Assembly (NCBI GenBank): GCA_000293845.2
Contig: ALYF01000002.1
Span: forward strand, 422,596-486,595
Direction: 5' to 3'
DNA length: 64,000 nucleotides
Source of the DNA: an alpha proteobacterium IMCC14465
GTDB taxonomy: Bacteria > Pseudomonadota > Alphaproteobacteria > RS24
Shown: positions 61,416-64,000 of the stretch, in pieces
Position numbering within the stretch: the first letter of the stretch is position 1
How the letters are laid out: every line of letters starts with the position of its first letter
Position numbers and translations under genes: made by a program
Notes under the pieces: generated by a model
Told to the model about the DNA's origin: nothing
What the model saw: only the letters and a program-made list of their open reading frames with translations
Database searches by the model: none

Positions 61416-62231
61416 CTAATTCTCTTCTGCCCAGCGCGGTTTGCGTTTTTCTAGGAATGAGGCGATACCTTCGCGCCCCTCATCACCGATAATAGCCTCG
61501 GCGAAACCTTTCGCTGCAAATTCGATAATCTCTTTGCCCTGAAGCGTCCGGCTGGCAAAGATAATTTCCTTGCTCACCGCATTGGCATTAGGCGCACAAC
61601 GCATCACGGCCTTTTTTATATCAGCTTCTTTAGCTTCAGCTTCTCCTACATCCTTGGCAACAAAGTCAGCAAGTCCGATAGATAATGCCTCCTCTGATCC
61701 GATACGCGCCGCAGTCATCACCATCCGCCGTGCTGCTGGCAATCCCAATCGACTGACAACATGGGGAATAATCTGCGCGGGTGGAATACCGATTGCTGCT
61801 TCGGTCATGGCGAATTTTGCATCTTCGGTGACGATAACCACATCACACGCACAGACTAAGCCAAAACCGCCCGCCATTGCCGGGCCTTCAACCAACGCAA
61901 TGACCGGCATGGGTAGCGTGGAGAGTGCCTCAAACATCTCGCCCATATGCAAGCTATACGCCCCGACATCATCCAGCGATTTATCGGCTTGCTGGAAATT
62001 TTCTTTAAACTCTTTTAAATCGCCGCCCGCGCAAAAAACACCATCTTTACCGCGCAGTGTCATGCCACGCACGGATCTGTCGTCACGCACGGCTCCAAGA
62101 ACGGCCTGAAGTTCATCCGTCAAAGCACGCGACATTGCGTTTTTCACATCTGGTCGGTTTAACCAGACTGTCAGCCAGCCATTATTCAACTCAGTAATCA
62201 GAAATGTTGTATCGGGTAAATTTGTCATCAT
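61416..62231 (-). CDS. Enoyl-CoA hydratase/isomerase family protein
   Basis: A 271-residue crotonase-fold enzyme. LRGKDGVFCAGGDLKEF and LVEGPAMAGGFGLVCACDVVIVTEDAKFAMTEAAIGIPPAQIIPHVV give the oxyanion hole. In leucine and terpene degradation clusters the gene between the two carboxylase subunits encodes methylglutaconyl-CoA hydratase (LiuC) or isohexenylglutaconyl-CoA hydratase (AtuE); one of these roles is probable here. It lies five bases from the alpha-subunit gene. Confidence 0.9.
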   Translation of the reverse strand: MMTNLPDTTFLITELNNGWLTVWLNRPDVKNAMSRALTDELQAVLGAVRDDRSVRGMTLRGKDGVFCAGGDLKEFKENFQQADKSLDDVGAYSLHMGEMFEALSTLPMPVIALVEGPAMAGGFGLVCACDVVIVTEDAKFAMTEAAIGIPPAQIIPHVVSRLGLPAARRMVMTAARIGSEEALSIGLADFVAKDVGEAEAKEADIKKAVMRCAPNANAVSKEIIFASRTLQGKEIIEFAAKGFAEAIIGDEGREGIASFLEKRKPRWAEEN

Positions 62232-62261
62232 TTGTCCTATGCGTCTGCTCTCAATAAGGCG

Positions 62262-63884
62262 CTACATGCGCGAAACACCAAAAGCATTTGGTTGCGTTTC
62301 GCGATGCTCTCTCTCCCACAATGTCTGAAGCAAGAAGCCACAAATATTACGAGTATCACGCGGGTCAATCATGCCCTGATCCAGCATCCGCCCTGAGCTG
62401 TAAAAAGCATCACACTGGCTATCAAAATGCGAAATAATCGCCGCGCTCTGCTTAGCCAGCGCTTCAAGATCCGGTTCAGTGCCGCGTCTTTTGGCACTAT
62501 TAAAAGCCACAGCCTCCATTGTCGCAGCAGCTTGCTCCCCGCCCATAACACCGGATGAGGCTGACGGCCATGTGAACAAAAAGTCAGGCTCATACCCAAA
62601 ACCTGACATGCCATAATTACCCGCACCATAGCTCGCACCGACATAAAATGTCAGTTTTGGCACACGAATATTAGACACAGCCTGAATCATTTTCGCACCA
62701 TGCTTAATCATGCCGGCTTGTTCGTATTCAGTGCCGACCATATAGCCGGTAATGTTATTGAGAAAGATAAGCGGAATATTCGCCTGATCGACCGTCTGGA
62801 AAAAATGTGCGCCTTTAGCGGCTTCATCCGGTCCCATCGGGCCATTATTGGCCACCAGCGCTACATCGTGACCAAAAATACTGGCATGCACACATACCAG
62901 ATTAGTGCCGAAGCGATTACTGAATTCAATAAAGTCTGACCCGTCCACAAGACGTGCAATCAGCTCTCTTGTATCATAGGGGACTTTATAATCGGTTGGC
63001 ACAAGCCCGAGAATCTCCTCTGCATCATATAGAGGCTCTTGGAAATCACGCACCGTGCCTGGCTGACAATGACTGTTCCAGCCTAACCGCCCGACAAGCT
63101 CTCGCATTTTAAGGATACCATCCGCATCATCTTCTGCCAGATGCTCCATCAGACCTGAGACTGAGGCATGCATCTCCGTCCCGCCCAATTCGCGCTCATC
63201 CGCAATCTCACCAGTTGCGGCCTGCACGAGCGCGGCACCGCCAAGCGCCGCCATACCATTATTCTTAACCCCAACATTATAATCAGACATGCCAGGCATA
63301 TAAGCGCCGCCCGCTGTGGAGGGGCCATGTAAAATCGTGAAAGTCGGCACGCCTGCCGCGCTGGCTTTTGCCAAACTGTAAAAAACGCGCCCCGCATAAG
63401 CCCAGCCTTCGATTTTATAGGCCATCAAATTAGCGCCAGCGCTCTCAACCAAATGAATAAAAGGAAGCTTGTTGGAAATCGCTATTTGAATACATGCTGT
63501 CAGCTTATCAAAACCGCGCTCTGTGGCAGCGCCTGCATTAATACCGCTATCATCAACGCAAATCATACAGCGCACACCGTTAACATATCCGATACCTGCC
63601 AATATGGATGCCCCCGGCAAACTCGTATCTCGGTTGGGATCATCAACGCAATAACTCGCCAGATTGAAAAACTCGACAAAAGGCATGCCGACATCAAGTA
63701 ATCGGGCCAATCTATCCCTTGGGGTGAGTTGGCCTCTCTCTTCAAATCTTGGGCGGCGTTTTTCAGAAGCTGCCTTAGCGCGCGCCCTTAAAGCATGGAG
63801 AAGTTCAATATTCTCGAGCTGTTCCGAACGGTTTTTTTGATATGCGTCACTATTAACATCCAGTCTGGATACGAATACCGGCAT
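62262..63884 (-). CDS. Acyl-CoA carboxylase carboxyltransferase beta subunit
   Basis: A 540-residue carboxyltransferase. GQLTPRDRLARLLD, LHGPSTAGGAYMPGMSDY (186-202), GTEMHASVSG, DFQEPLYDAEEILGLVP, NNITGYMVGTEYEQAGMIKHGAKMI and GASYGAGNYGMSGFGYEPDFLFTWPSASSGVMGGEQAA are the family blocks, including both oxyanion holes. The acyl-CoA pocket region (RVFYSLAKASAAGVPTFTILHG, NNGMAALGGAALVQAATGE) differs from what I recall of methylcrotonyl-CoA carboxylase, so the substrate is open. It is the first gene of the operon in the window. Confidence 0.92.
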   Translation of the reverse strand: MPVFVSRLDVNSDAYQKNRSEQLENIELLHALRARAKAASEKRRPRFEERGQLTPRDRLARLLDVGMPFVEFFNLASYCVDDPNRDTSLPGASILAGIGYVNGVRCMICVDDSGINAGAATERGFDKLTACIQIAISNKLPFIHLVESAGANLMAYKIEGWAYAGRVFYSLAKASAAGVPTFTILHGPSTAGGAYMPGMSDYNVGVKNNGMAALGGAALVQAATGEIADERELGGTEMHASVSGLMEHLAEDDADGILKMRELVGRLGWNSHCQPGTVRDFQEPLYDAEEILGLVPTDYKVPYDTRELIARLVDGSDFIEFSNRFGTNLVCVHASIFGHDVALVANNGPMGPDEAAKGAHFFQTVDQANIPLIFLNNITGYMVGTEYEQAGMIKHGAKMIQAVSNIRVPKLTFYVGASYGAGNYGMSGFGYEPDFLFTWPSASSGVMGGEQAAATMEAVAFNSAKRRGTEPDLEALAKQSAAIISHFDSQCDAFYSSGRMLDQGMIDPRDTRNICGFLLQTLWEREHRETQPNAFGVSRM

Positions 63885-63928
63885 TTCTATTCCTTTAATT
63901 CAAGTCTGCTAATCACGCTGAGAGTGCG

Positions 63929-63969
63929 GCGCATAAAGTGTTTTATGGGGCGCAAAATATGTTATGCGC
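63929..63969. promoter_or_regulatory. Inverted repeat upstream of the carboxylase operon
   Basis: GCGCATAA (63929-63936) and TTATGCGC (63962-63969) are perfect 8-bp arms separated by 25 bases, 45-85 bases before the carboxyltransferase start. It may be an operator of a TetR- or MerR-type regulator coded beyond the window. No coding sequence is evident from 63885 to 64000. Confidence 0.45.
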
Positions 63970-64000
63970 ATTTAATAGAAGAGTAAAAAAAGAGGCGGGT

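Overview
The window looks like a chromosomal piece of a marine-type alphaproteobacterium of moderate GC content. Pointers are a NusG-like/MarR-type EPS regulator pair, a sigma/anti-sigma/CnrX-like trio, a single B12-riboswitch-controlled uptake locus and a propionyl-CoA-carboxylase-style catabolic operon. The gene style recalls Rhodospirillales or SAR116-like bacteria, but nothing here fixes the genus. Coding density is high, genes often overlap by 1-4 bases, and GTG/TTG starts are common.

1-24 kb (all minus strand, read from right to left) is one large export-polysaccharide locus. It opens with outer-membrane and secretion genes: a MipA/OmpV barrel, an MlaC-like periplasmic protein, a YjbE/GfcA-like low-complexity protein, a YjbH barrel, a YjbF/GfcB-like lipoprotein, a Wza-type SLBB export protein and a Wzz chain-length protein. 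A MarR-type EPS regulator and a NusG/RfaH-like factor follow, with an ops-like element in their leader. Next come the sugar-nucleotide genes gmd, ugd and manC. Last is a visibly AT-richer cassette (about 1-11.5 kb) with an FkbM-like protein, two glycosyltransferases, two sulfotransferases, a Wzy-like polymerase, a Wzx flippase, an acetyltransferase, a second nucleotide-sugar dehydrogenase, an aminotransferase/dehydratase pair and a phosphoglycosyl transferase that runs off the left edge. Together they should make, sulfate, polymerise and export an acidic polysaccharide.

24-36 kb is mixed metabolism: aldo-keto reductase, nitroreductase, a wHTH protein, an NTF2-like protein, tRNA-Val(GAC), a small protein + SDR + Baeyer-Villiger monooxygenase group, an N-formylglutamate amidohydrolase/histidinol-phosphatase pair, two alpha/beta hydrolases, an NSS transporter and one unrecognised protein. 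36-46 kb holds gltB-gltD, a lytic transglycosylase, galU, kdsD and msrA.

46-53 kb is a vitamin B12 uptake locus: a FecCD-type permease, a cobalamin riboswitch, btuB, a BtuF-like protein without signal peptide, an ABC ATPase, an MlaF-like ATPase that has lost two catalytic residues, and a divergent exported BtuF-like protein. 53-58 kb has two hypothetical proteins, a FadR-type regulator and an EF-hand/ECF sigma/anti-sigma/CnrX-like stress operon. 58-64 kb (minus strand) is a catabolic operon of carboxyltransferase beta, enoyl-CoA hydratase, biotin carboxylase alpha, a TIGR03084-type protein and an SDR, resembling leucine/isovalerate or acyclic-terpene degradation clusters.

The best candidates for something undescribed are the composite Yjb/Gfc + Wza/Wzy + RfaH-like exopolysaccharide locus with its internal attenuator-like hairpin and microsatellites, and the degenerate MlaF-like ATPase at the end of the B12 operon.
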